Shown here: piece by piece, positions 10,029 to 19,485 of the stretch
How the letters are laid out: the number at the start of each line of letters is the position of its first letter
How positions within the stretch are numbered: the stretch's first letter is position 1
NCBI GenBank assembly: GCA_028673005.1
Contig: CM054116.1
Coordinates: forward strand, 135,957,681 to 136,021,680
Length of the DNA stretch: 64,000 bases
Reading direction: 5' to 3'
Source of the DNA: Tanypteryx hageni
Lineage: Eukaryota > Arthropoda > Insecta > Odonata > Petaluridae
Notes under the pieces: generated by a model
The model's input: only the letters and a program-made list of their open reading frames with translations
Databases searched by the model: none
Told to the model about the DNA's origin: nothing
Position numbers and translations under genes: made by a program

Positions 10029-11565
10029 AGCGTAACATTAATCTCAGAAAATTATCTCATCGCTTGGAAAAGTTTAACTCAGCAGTTTGAAAGTAAACGA
10101 CTCTTGGTCTTTCATTATCTCGATAAGTTGTTTAATTTCCCTCAGATGCAAAGTGATTCGTTAGAGAATTTACAGCATTTTTTGAAACTTTCTCCGAGAA
10201 TTTGAATGCTGTAAAGGCGATGGAAATTCCCAATTTAGCGGATTTCATATTATTTTACGTGGGCTCTCGATCCCTAGATAAAAATATTAGGAAGCAATTT
10301 GAAACGTATCATCATAAAATTGATTATACTTCCGTTGAATTATTGATGCAGTTTGGACGAGATTATGTAAACATTCTTTATTCATCGGGGTTTAAACAGA
10401 CTACTCAAACTATTGCGAAACCAAAAGGGGTCATTAACAAACGGCCGATTCGAAAAACTTCTTTGGTGACTGCTATTAATGAACCGCGGAAATTATCTTG
10501 TCCTCTATGTTCACAACCACACCGGTTGTATCAATGCAAAAACTTTTCTAGTTTCCCGGTGAGTAAACGTAGGAAATTAGTGAAATCTATTAAATTTTGT
10601 TTTAATTGTTTAGGTTGCTCACATAAATCTCTTGATTGTCGCTCTACAGCACTTGGTAGGCATTGTCGAAAGAAGCATCACTCATTATTATGTGAAACCA
10701 CTGCGCGTAATAATGAACCTATTTCGAGTTCAAATCTATATAAGATTTCGGCAATTGGAAGTGATCATAATAGTGAACCATCGGTTAGTGAGACTTCAAA
10801 TATGGACCATTGTCCTCAATTGTATTGTGTGGCCTCGTCAACTAGTGCTGTTTCGTGTTCGGCGAGTCAGTCATATCATTTCGCAAAGTTCGGATGTTTT
10901 ACTAAGTACAGCTCTAGTTCAGGTTCAAACTGGATCGGGTCTCTTTGAAACAGTTCGTGCATTAATAGATTCAGCCTTCAAAGCTAGTTTTATTACGACT
11001 AGTTGTCAAAAAAGATTGGGTCTTTTTCGGAAACTTGCTCCTCTTACTTGTCTAGGTCTTGCAGCTAAACCTGTACTACCATAAAGGTGTCACTACTGTT
11101 ATTTTGCGTCCTCGTATAGGAGCAAATGATTTGTGCACAACTGCGATTGTGATTCCGAAAATAACTCATGCTCAGCCAAGCGCTCCTATTCCTTATCATA
11201 TTCGTGATCATTTTCGCTCTTTGGATTTAGCTGACGCTAATTTTTACTTACCGGGTTACATTGATTTCCTAATTGGGGCTTATTTGTATTCGGAGATTAT
11301 CTCTGATGATCCAGTTATTCGGTCAAAGAGTCTTCCAACTGCATGGCCATCTGTTTTTGGTTACATTCTCATTGGTCCTATCCATTCTGCTTCATATCAG
11401 TAAATACTGTCTGCTAATCTTTCTTCTTCTGTCGTAACGGAAGCATATGATTTAAACGTAATATTACACAGATTTTGGTAGGTAGAGGAATTACCTGTTT
11501 CAATTGTAAGTAACCCAGATGATGAATTTGCTGAGCTACTACTACTACTAGCAACTTAAAGGTTG
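10029..11565 (+). pseudogene. BEL/Pao gag C-terminus, protease and start of pol (broken)
   Basis: This is the continuation of the gag gene after the CR1 insertion. It reads through LVFHYLDKLFNFPQ, then a single-base frameshift near 10190, and the frame 10202-10948 carries PNLADFILFYVGSRSL and two BEL/Pao-type zinc knuckles (CPLC...HRLYQC near residue 100; CFNCLGCSHKSLDC near 140; HCRKKHHSLLC). A frameshift leads to the aspartic protease part (ALIDSAFKASFIT near 10957-10995), where the catalytic Asp-Ser-Gly is Asp-Ser-Ala. Another shift leads to 11059-11403, the segment before RT (GYIDFLIGAYLYSE). The sequence after 11403 continues to EAYDLNVILHRFW then is lost. RT, RNase H and integrase are absent from the window, so the element is internally truncated. 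Confidence 0.8.
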
Positions 11566-11704
11566 TTCTGTCGTAACGGAAGCATATGATTTAAACGTAA
11601 TATTACACAGATTTTGGTAGGTAGAGGAATTACCTGTTTCAATTGTAAGTAACCCAGATGATGAATTTGCTGAGTTACTACTACTACTAGCAACTTAAAG
11701 GTAA
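11427..11704 (+). repeat. 139-bp tandem duplication at the end of BEL/Pao pol
   Basis: Units 11427-11565 and 11566-11704 are almost identical, with one visible substitution (GAGCTACT versus GAGTTACT). The unit spans the last pol-coding piece and a CTACTACTACTAGCAACTT junction that resembles the LTR-proximal sequence before 4860. The near identity suggests a recent duplication, after the element had already been truncated. Confidence 0.9.
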
Positions 11705-11775
11705 GCCCTTAATTCTTTAGTGGCCAAAATTATAATTTATAAATATAGTCCACTTCATTTATTGACCAACTACTA
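11690..11775 (+). other. BEL/Pao LTR-end/leader-like fragment
   Basis: The sequence CTAGCAACTTAAAGGTAAG and the following 80 bases resemble 4835-4920 in order, including a decayed TGGTGCC-like site (TAGTGGCC). It indicates a second LTR-leader junction directly behind truncated pol, so the arrangement is a rearranged or recombined copy rather than a normal 3' LTR. Confidence 0.4.
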
Positions 11776-13155
11776 TAGGCTTCGTAGTTTTCCACGTTTA
11801 TTTTTCCTAAAAATCGGCGACCAATATCGACGTTTACATTAATACGTTTTACTAAGCTTGGTAGTTTTCGACGTTAATATTTCTTAAAAAGCGACAACAA
11901 TCATTGTTTATTTTTTCTAAGAATCAACAACGTACATTAATTTTGATACATTTAATTGGGCATTTTTTTCGACGTTTATATTTTGGCTATAGTAATCCAA
12001 AGGTTGATTAGCCAGAAATACAAACATATATTGGCGTTCATATTTACTAAAATGCGATATCTAATATCGATGTTTATAGTAATCCAAAGGTTGATTAGCC
12101 AGAAATACAAACATATATTGACGTTCATATTTACTAAAATGCGATATCTAATATCGATGTTTATTTCAATACATTTCATCAATTTCTATCAATAAAAGTG
12201 TTATAAATTGAACTCCGTCTAGTTAAGTTTAACTAAAAGTATGTAAATAAAAATAAGGCTACTTCTAAGCTGCTTTGTTTGCAGTTATCTATACCTTGGC
12301 GAAAATCTTGTCGTTGACTTCGACCACCGACCTGGAACAGGTCATTTTTCGCAATAAATCAGAAAGTATATTCTACTCGTTTATTGGCGGCCCTTATTCA
12401 CAAAATCGCGATCATTAGTAAGAAAATTAATGTGACGTGAATACAATGCATAACCTAATGTATGAATAAATATTCCGATGAAAATTATCTCGCCTTATTG
12501 AATAACAAACGGCTATAAATGGAGAAAAAAGCCCCGAGTGCGTATATGGAATGATGCTACTTCGACAGCAATGCAAAAGAAGCTAATAACGGGGACACTC
12601 TCAGATGGATTTTATAAATTTTATGACAGAATGCTTTTGGAAATGTCATAAGGCCATCTGATATTCGGTACTCATTTTTCAGTACGGAGAAACCTTTCGA
12701 TTTGCCTCTTGGAGGAGGTCGGCAGATAATGTCGCGCGAAGGACGTAATAGACGTCCCCAGACTTTTCGGTAAATGAAGTCCAAAGTGCGTATGGATTAT
12801 CAAATCTGACCTAGGGTAAAGAAAGAGCACAATAAACCGATCTTAAAATGTTGTCCCTTACCTTTGGATCTAACGGCAGCTCAGTATATGCATTTAAGAC
12901 AGTGACATAATCGGCATTAAAAAGCAAATTTTTAACGTTGTGTGGCCGTTTGGTATGACAAATACAGACTGTCTCGACAGTTTGGGATGCTTGGTGGTAA
13001 ATTATGCTTGGTTTGAGAGCGGATCTCAAATTTTAAAATCATTGCGCATAAATTTCTTAGAAAATGTAGTAGTAAATATTGACACTTATCGACGACAATT
13101 CATTTTCTTCGAATTTAAATTTTTCAATAGGTATTTCGATGTTTATCGACATATA
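11776..13155. mobile_element. Related inverted-repeat element (TIR element 2)
   Basis: The left part repeats the TAGGCTTNGTAG start and TCGACGTTTA words of element 1. The right part (13075-13150) matches the right arm of element 1 (4610-4700): GACACTTATCGACGACAATTC against GACATTTATCAACGATTATTC. The interior (about 12240-12990) is not obviously related to the interior of element 1. Two short minus-strand open frames (12557-12784 and 12811-13029) may be one decayed coding segment, with words such as CALSLP and LRPSRDIICRPPP. I do not recognise a family. Confidence 0.45.
11988..12161 (+). repeat. 87-bp tandem duplication inside TIR element 2
   Basis: Two adjacent units, 11988-12074 and 12075-12161, differ at one visible position (TTGGCGTTC versus TTGACGTTC). 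Each contains AATCCAAAGGTTGATTAGCC and a GATATCTAATATCGATG word. The open frames read on both strands here are by-products of the duplication. Confidence 0.9.
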
Positions 13156-14256
13156 TCATATAAAACCTAAGGTACATCTAGAAGTTCTACAGAGCTGACA
13201 TTTAAAAAGAATATAGATCATTGGGTATAACCTCTGGGAAAAATCCTAAATTCTAGAGAATGTTATATTTAAGAGGTGTTTTTGACCCCAATGTCCAATT
13301 TTAAACAACCATAAGATAAGTACTGAAAACGGTGCAGGGCTATATAAAATTCCTTTTACAATTGAGATACAAAGTCGCGACATGCACTATACTATGGAAG
13401 AAAGAACGAGGTTTATCTTTCTTGGAGACAAAATTCAAATCCATGCCGAATTTGCGTAAAAATTTGATTTTAATTATAAAATTATGAAAAGTTTTTCAGT
13501 TTTCAACAATGAAAAATATTAACTGCCATAACAACGATCCCAATGCCTTTCAATGGGATTGTATTTCCCATACTTCAAGTGCATTGCTTTAAAGTTTAAA
13601 TTGCATTACTATCCATTTTATTTCAGCCAACGAAGTATACATGATGACGTGATAATTTAAAATGGTTTTTTTACCCGGATACGTACTAAAATGCACGGCT
13701 GACGATGCCGTAATCCTAACACAAAAAAATCCTATTTTTTACATAAATTTTAGTGTTACATATAGGCTATTTTTAATGATGATTATAGTTATTGCTGTAA
13801 CAGAGAGATCCAAGCCATTAAACTTGAAATTCGAAAACATGGACTCGAGCCGATGGCCAGAGAATTTAAAAATTCCGAATATATGACTTAATTTAGCAGA
13901 AAATTAAAATTATTGTCCTATATATTATTATAACATTGATATTAAACTACAACGTATAGGATGTTGTGTTAATGATGACTATTATTATTGCTCATGCTGG
14001 GCGATCTGAGACTCGAAACTTGAAATGCGAACGACAAGAGTCGTTTGCAAGAGAATTTGGAAATTAGGGATAGTTGCCTTAATTACGCGGAAAGTTTTCA
14101 ATAGAAATCGTGGAATTTATTATATAATACATATAAGCTCCACGTGCATGAAGCGTTGTTGCCCTGGAGATGGCGTTGGTTTATTTATGAGTTTAAATCT
14201 TGGTGAATGGTGATTTTTTTAGGCGCTTGCAGTATGCAAGCACCGACAACTCGTAT
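13156..14256 (+). mobile_element. Hairpin-ended non-autonomous element, copy a
   Basis: It begins with CATATAAAACCTAAGGTAC and ends with a perfect stem GCTTGCA-GTA-TGCAAGC (14225-14241) followed by ACCGACAACTCGTA. The copy at 60935-61494 aligns along most of its length, including the TTTATTTCAGCCAACGA and TGATGATTATAGTTATT segments. An internal duplication of the block before the hairpin is visible (13780-13880 and 13975-14075). There is no coding capacity. A 3' hairpin just inside an otherwise TIR-less end is what Helitron or Helentron-like elements show, but the canonical CTRR end is absent, so this is a suggestion. Confidence 0.6.
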
Positions 14257-15252
14257 TTTAAACAATGATTTCTTCCTACTATAATGCTTTTCTTATGTTG
14301 TCTTATAAATTTGCGCATTGATGGTCATAACCCAAAATTTTCATGATCTAAAAATGTAATTTCTCTAAAAAAACTCGTTAAATTTTGTTTCGTTGCATGT
14401 TCCATTTGAAATTATTGAAAAATTGTCTATACCAGTTTTGTTTATCGCTAAAATAAGCGTGATAAATCCTTCAAAATTCCTGATTGGATTCCAGAAATGA
14501 GGGTTGCGTTAATATTTATGTAGTGTTTTCCGCGTGAAGCACCCAAGTGTTTTAAAGGTATGCACAATAATTTCCGAATCAACAATCAAAATTTTATTGT
14601 AAATAATTGACATCAAAACGTAAAAAGTTGGAATCATTGGAAGTGTTATATATTACTTATATCAATGCGACTGTCCAGTGATAGAAGTGTTTGACGCAGG
14701 GAATATGGTCAAAACCACAATTTAATCGTCAACTGGACATGCAATATGCAATATAACGTGGGTTGTGCAAGGTTATGTGCGCACTATTGCACGCGTTGTT
14801 TATTAACTAGTGAATACATGCTAAAGTGTGTTTCGAGTGCATGAAATAGTGACTTTTTCATGATAAGTTTAAAATACAGACTCTTTTAATAGCTGCTATA
14901 TCTCGAGAAATAATGGAGATACAGTAAAAGCCCTTTATAGATCTGCTCGTTATTACGAGAATTCGAATATAGTGTGGAGAAAACCACCTCCCCCGAATTA
15001 CATATATAAATTTCTGGACAATATTATGACGGATATATATGTACGTAGTAACTCATGCATATTAAGGAGCAAGTATTTTCCTTTCCGGTGAGGCGGGATT
15101 GTCTTAATTAACTCATTAAGACATTATTCATAATTGAAACATTACCGCAGAAAAAAAAAATTGTAAAAAACAAATTTATTTTAATCAAAGAACCAAAATT
15201 AACAATACATCTAGTATTCTAATCTTCTTTACCTTCCTTTTACCATTTTTTA
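14257..15252. other. AT-rich stretch without recognised feature
   Basis: No gene, RNA or clear repeat was recognised. A run of A (15151-15161) and scattered short AT palindromes are the only structure seen. Confidence 0.6.
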
Positions 15253-16225
15253 TCTACATCTACATTGTACCCTTAAAGTCAGCTTAATGGTGGGTGGCAG
15301 AGGGCGCAATGCACCAATTACCGTATTCTTTCTGATTATAAGGTGGTTTTTTATATAAGCCTAAAAAGTCACACTCGCCTTATAATTGCAACCAAAGATA
15401 TCTTCTATTTCTCTACTCTCACTCCCACTAAAATGCAATTCTTTATGTTCTATAGTCTAGTCCACTCTTACAAGATAGTAATACATTTATATCGTGCGCA
15501 GTTGCCAAATTTCTCTTTGCGCTTATATCTTCGTCCCGTATTAAACGTTTTAAGAAATAAAATCAGTAATTTAATGTACATCACTGGAAGGCAATAAATG
15601 CAAATGTTTCGCCGTAATTATTTGCTAATCTTATCACATAATTATATCGGGTGAAAGATTTAGCTTAGCATTTTCGTGAGCTGTATGTAGCGCTATCATT
15701 TTAAAATAATGAGAAAATTGTCGGAATAATTTTGGAATTAAAAAAATGTTAGTGTTAATGTCTAGACCTTAAAAAAATTTCCTTCGCTTGGCTTCTGAAA
15801 TAGGGTGTCGCCTTCTATTCGAGATCGCCGTAGAATCAGACAAATGCGGTAAACCCTTATCAATTCTCATTTATCGTTTCCCTTTTATAATCCCTATTCG
15901 TTCTGGAGAAAAACGATCCTTTGTATCGCTGCATTCCACAGTTCATCTCGAGAATCATATTCTCATTATCGCACCATCCTAAAGAGATATTCCAGATAAG
16001 ACCCATAATCTCGTTCGCCATCTTCCACGACATACGCTTTTCTAACTGCTTGTAATCTCTGTTCTTTTAACTTTGCCCATTTCAAATCTTCTATTAGCGA
16101 AGTAACGCTCTCTTTATAATCATAATTTTTTTACGAATGCCCTGCGCCGCATTTTTATTTCTGACGCCTTTATGAGACCCTTATTGTATGGATGCTAAAC
16201 AGCCGAAGCATATAGAAATAGATGG
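15253..16225 (-). mobile_element. CR1-like LINE, copy 3 (3' fragment with insertion)
   Basis: It starts at the shared 3' terminus (TCTACATCTACA on the plus strand) and continues with the GGTGGGTGGCAG and GCACCAATT segments of the 3' UTR. From about 15855 it continues with the block GAAAAACGATCCT...TCGCTGCATTCCACAG and then the RT C-terminal region that is also seen in copy 2 (23860-24170). The roughly 520 bases between 15335 and 15855 have no counterpart in copies 1 and 2 and are taken as an unidentified insertion. No frame is usable. Confidence 0.7.
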
Positions 16226-16564
16226 ACATTCTGTAGTCAAATTTAAATTGAAGAAACCTCTTTATAATTATAGAAATAAGAAAAAGGAAATACTCGCATA
16301 AACGCCGGTTTAGAGGAAATTACTCAACGCCAGGGGACAAACACTCACGCAATCTCACACACTCCGGGTTTAGGGGAAAACTACGATATTTCATGCAATA
16401 TTCACGCACGCACAAAACTCACAAGCAAAAATCCACACAGGACATGCGGAAACACCGATTCGGTAATGATGATGAGATTGTGGCAACGGTGCAGAATTGC
16501 GGAACAGAAGATGAAGAACGTAACATCTAGAATGATGAAGAATATGGTTTTTTGTGTTTTTCAG

Positions 16565-16858
16565 TATTTTTGGCCAATCAATCTCTTGGATTATTACGAC
16601 CATTACTTCTTACACATTGAACACATACACAGAGGAGGAGGAAAACCCGGTGCAGGTATTAACCTACTCTTTACGAAGAGCGCCAAGGGGCCAACTGCTT
16701 AATGTTCTTTCCGAAGGTTGGAGCGCTGACTTGCGTTGTCTGCTCAAAGCACAAAAGTAGGGAACGGAACGATACCAGGCCAAATTCTAAACTGGGACCG
16801 CTGCGAGAAAGGCAACGCTCTAACTACTTTGCAACCGCCATCCATAAGAATACGGTTT
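16565..16858 (-). mobile_element. tRNA-derived SINE, decayed copy (SINE family 1)
   Basis: Minus-strand element homologous to 30868-31165. The tRNA-like head is at the right end: GATGGCGGTTGCAAAGTAG corresponds to the A-box region and is followed by GTTAGAGCGTTGCC. The B box is degraded (CCCAGTTTAGAATTT). The body shares the ACTTGCG, GGGGCCAACTGCTTAA and CTCTTGGATTATTACG words with the other copy. Transcription would have been by RNA polymerase III. This copy lacks intact promoter boxes. Confidence 0.6.
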
Positions 16859-17415
16859 TGAAGTTTCTAAAATAGACAATATGTTGAACTAATCCAACGA
16901 AGTAATGGTGTGGTTTGAGAGACAAAGTACCTGTGAACAGCTATGCCTTTTGCATTTAGCAAATATCATCATCATCACCGTAGACAGGTCCGTGATTATT
17001 CATGGTTAAACCTGGTTCTCCAGATACACCTATTTTCTGCTGTCCTCTTCATATCTTGATAACTCTCTCCCTTTCAAATCGTCTATCATCTGAAAACTTT
17101 TCCTACCTCTTTCCCTTTTTCCATCTAGTTTTCCTTCTAACACGTCTTTAATCATACTCTCTCCTCAGGTAATGTCCAACCCAGTTTGCCTTCCTCTTTC
17201 TAATAGTTTGTATAATCATTCGCTTCTCTCCTACCCTTCGCAGCACTTCTTCGTTTTTCATCCTATCTGTCCATTTTATTTTCAGCATTCTCCTCCAAGC
17301 CCACATTATACAGCTTTCCAAGTATTTTATGTCATTTTTCCTTAGTGCCAATTTTTCTGCGATGTACAAAACTATTTTTCTTTTTCTTTTTTCTTTTCCT
17401 ATTCTAGTCCTGATC

Positions 17416-17727
17416 TTATCCGTACATTTTGGTTATCTTGTTATGATGCTTCCGAGGTAGGTATTTATAGTCTGAAACTTGTTCTAAAGGTTTCCCTCCA
17501 ATACTTATGTTCAGATTATATTCTTTGCCCGATATTCGAATGACCTTGGATTTTTCTGTATTTATTTCCATACCATATTTTCTACCTGTTATTACTAGTC
17601 TATTTATCATTTTCTGGAGATTCTCTTTCTTTCTTGCTAGCAGTACTTGATTATCTGCGTATTTTACTGTTCTTATAATCCTTCTTACAAATTTGAAATC
17701 TCCCGTGCCTTCTAACGCTTCTTGCAT
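17416..17727 (-). pseudogene. RT palm/thumb fragment of RTE copy B
   Basis: A 103-residue open remnant beginning MQEALEGTGDFKFVRR and including the palm box YADNQVLLARK, where the second Asp of the normal YADD is Asn. Copy C has YADDQVLLARK at the same place. It also contains KVIRISGKE and the start of the thumb. The Asn substitution alone would abolish catalysis. It is cut upstream by the inserted LINE tail and downstream by a frameshift. Confidence 0.75.
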
Positions 17728-17742
17728 TAGACTTGCTCCATA

Positions 17743-17815
17743 AAGGGTTAAATTTAAGAATGGACCTTATGGTCTAAATTTCGCCCGAATAAAGACGATT
17801 ATCTATCTATCTATA
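17743..17815 (+). mobile_element. Short LINE 3' tail inserted in RTE copy B (tail copy 1)
   Basis: An approximately 70-bp insert beginning near TTAAATTTAAGAATGGACC, containing a GACC-TTAT-GGTC hairpin and an AATAAA word, and ending in ATCTATCTATCT. It interrupts the RT frame that is continuous in copy C. The same approximately 60 bases recur at 41725-41788. It looks like an extremely 5'-truncated LINE or SINE insertion whose parent is not in this window. Confidence 0.7.
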
Positions 17816-18391
17816 TATTGAATACGGTCTGCGATAGGCAGTAGCTCTGTTTTACTCCTCTACCGATATTTACTCGGCAGGTGTACGAAATCTCCAGCCT
17901 GACCTTTACATTTTGATTCACATATATATATATTCCTGATAAGTCTCCTGTTTTTACAGTATACACCTATACTCTGTGATATCTTCATCAACATTACTCA
18001 ATTGACTCTATCAAAGGCCTTCTGCCAGTCTACGAAACATACGCAGATATCTTTACTGTACTCTATTGCCCTTTGTAATATAATTCTACCTACAGCTATA
18101 TCATTTCTAGTTACTCGTCCTTTTCTGAAACAGAATTAATCTACCCCTAGCATTTCTTCTGTCTTTTTCTCCAGCCTTTTATTAAGAATCCGTGTGATGG
18201 TCTTCGAAGTGTGTGACAGAATGGTTATCGTTCTGTAGTCTTTACACTGCATTGTCTGTGGCTTCTTCTTTAGAGGAATCATTGTTAATTCTAGGAAATC
18301 CCGAGTCCAATCCCCGGTGTTTTAAATCTTATTAATTAATTTCGTGATCGCTTTTAGTCCTTCTGATCCCATGACTTTAAGTAATCTATCG

Positions 18392-18835
18392 CTACTTGTG
18401 GCTTACCCTTTCTTTACTTCCACTTCCACTTTCTACTTTGCTCTCCATAATACTTGGTCCTAAGTTGTCTTCTTCAATGTTTTCCTCATTTTCCAGTTCT
18501 ATTTTTGCCGCTCCTGCCTGTTTGCTGTATAATTCCTTAATGTATTCTTCCCATACCTGTGCTACATCCTTTGTTTCTGAGACTATCTTCCCATCCGGAT
18601 TCATAATTCCTTTACCACAAATTCCATTAGACTTCTTATCTTCTAATTCCAGTGCCCTAGCGTACATCATATCGTACCGTCCTAACTTCTCCATTTGTTC
18701 TATTTCATCACATTTTCCTTTTATCCAACTTTCTCTAGCATTATCTGTTACCCTTATCAACTCATTGTTTATACGCCTATAGTTGGCTCTACCTTCTTCA
18801 CTGTTAACGTTTTTCCATTTTCGTCTCTCATCCAT
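18392..18835 (-). pseudogene. Endonuclease-RT linker fragment of RTE copy B
   Basis: A 147-residue remnant starting MDERRKWKNVNSEEG, rich in Glu, Lys and Arg, with DMMYARALELEDKKS and EDNLGPSIMESKVE. The same block occurs in copies A (ERRKWKNKNTEEG) and D. It links endonuclease to RT and has no catalytic motif. It ends at a frameshift at VSHK, before the RT fingers. Confidence 0.75.
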
Positions 18836-19141
18836 TTTCTCCAGAATTTCCTTACTGATCCATGGTGATTTCTGATTTTCTTCTCTTGTTTTGCTATCTC
18901 TTTATCCAAGGTATCCTTGATACTGGTTTTAATTTCATCCCATTCTATATCAAACGGTCTTCGGTTTGTTTTCCAACTTTCTTAGGTTATCTTCCAACGT
19001 CATGCTGACTACATCCTGCCTTTCTTTCAGTTTTTCTAGGTCCCAGGTCTGTCTTTCTCTTCTCGTTTTTCTTATTTGTTTGAGCTTTGTACTCACGTCA
19101 AGTATTAGAAGGCTGTGATCTGAATCAATGTCTGCTCCTGG

Positions 19142-19426
19142 TTATGCCTTGTCAGCCTTAATGCTGGTCCTGAATCTTTGTTTTACAAATATGTAATCTA
19201 TTTGGCATCTCATTCTATCTCCTGGGATTTTCCATGTGGATAACCTTCGTTTTTCTCCTCCACGGTTTCTCTTCCCAAGTCCGTATTGCCCGACAACATT
19301 TTCTTCCTGTCCTTCTCCGACTATGCTGTTCCAATCTCCCATTATTATGCAGTTAAATTTCCCTTCCGTCTTCTTCGTAAATGCTATTAATTTGCTCATA
19401 ACTCTCCTCGATTTCTTAATTTTCAT
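19142..19426 (-). pseudogene. Endonuclease fragment of RTE copy B
   Basis: A 94-residue remnant with MGDWNSIVGEGQEEN and GLGKRNRGGEK, then directly STWKIPGDRMRCQIDYIFV. Comparison with copy D shows that the LVELWINNELEVTNTRF segment is missing here. The SDH motif lies further on in another frame (near 19110). It is non-functional. Confidence 0.75.
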
Positions 19427-19485
19427 GAGCTGATGTTGTCATATATACCTGGATTATCAGCATGTCTACTGGGACTGCTTTTAGC

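Larger units (their letters stand above)
16965..19485 (-). mobile_element. RTE-type LINE, copy B, decayed
   Basis: Minus-strand copy with its 3' end at 16965, where a (ATG)n-like tail appears as ATCATCATCATCACC on the plus strand. The C-terminal domain (17030-17440), palm and fingers of RT (about 17440-18400), linker (18392-18835) and endonuclease (18990-19480, with MGDWNSIVG and QIDYIFV) are all recognisable, but frameshifts and stops separate them. An approximately 70-bp deletion removes the segment after the endonuclease GLGKRNRGGEK block. It is interrupted at 17743-17815 by a short foreign LINE tail. The 5' end is truncated at 19485, inside the endonuclease, where it meets copy C head to head. 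Confidence 0.85.
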
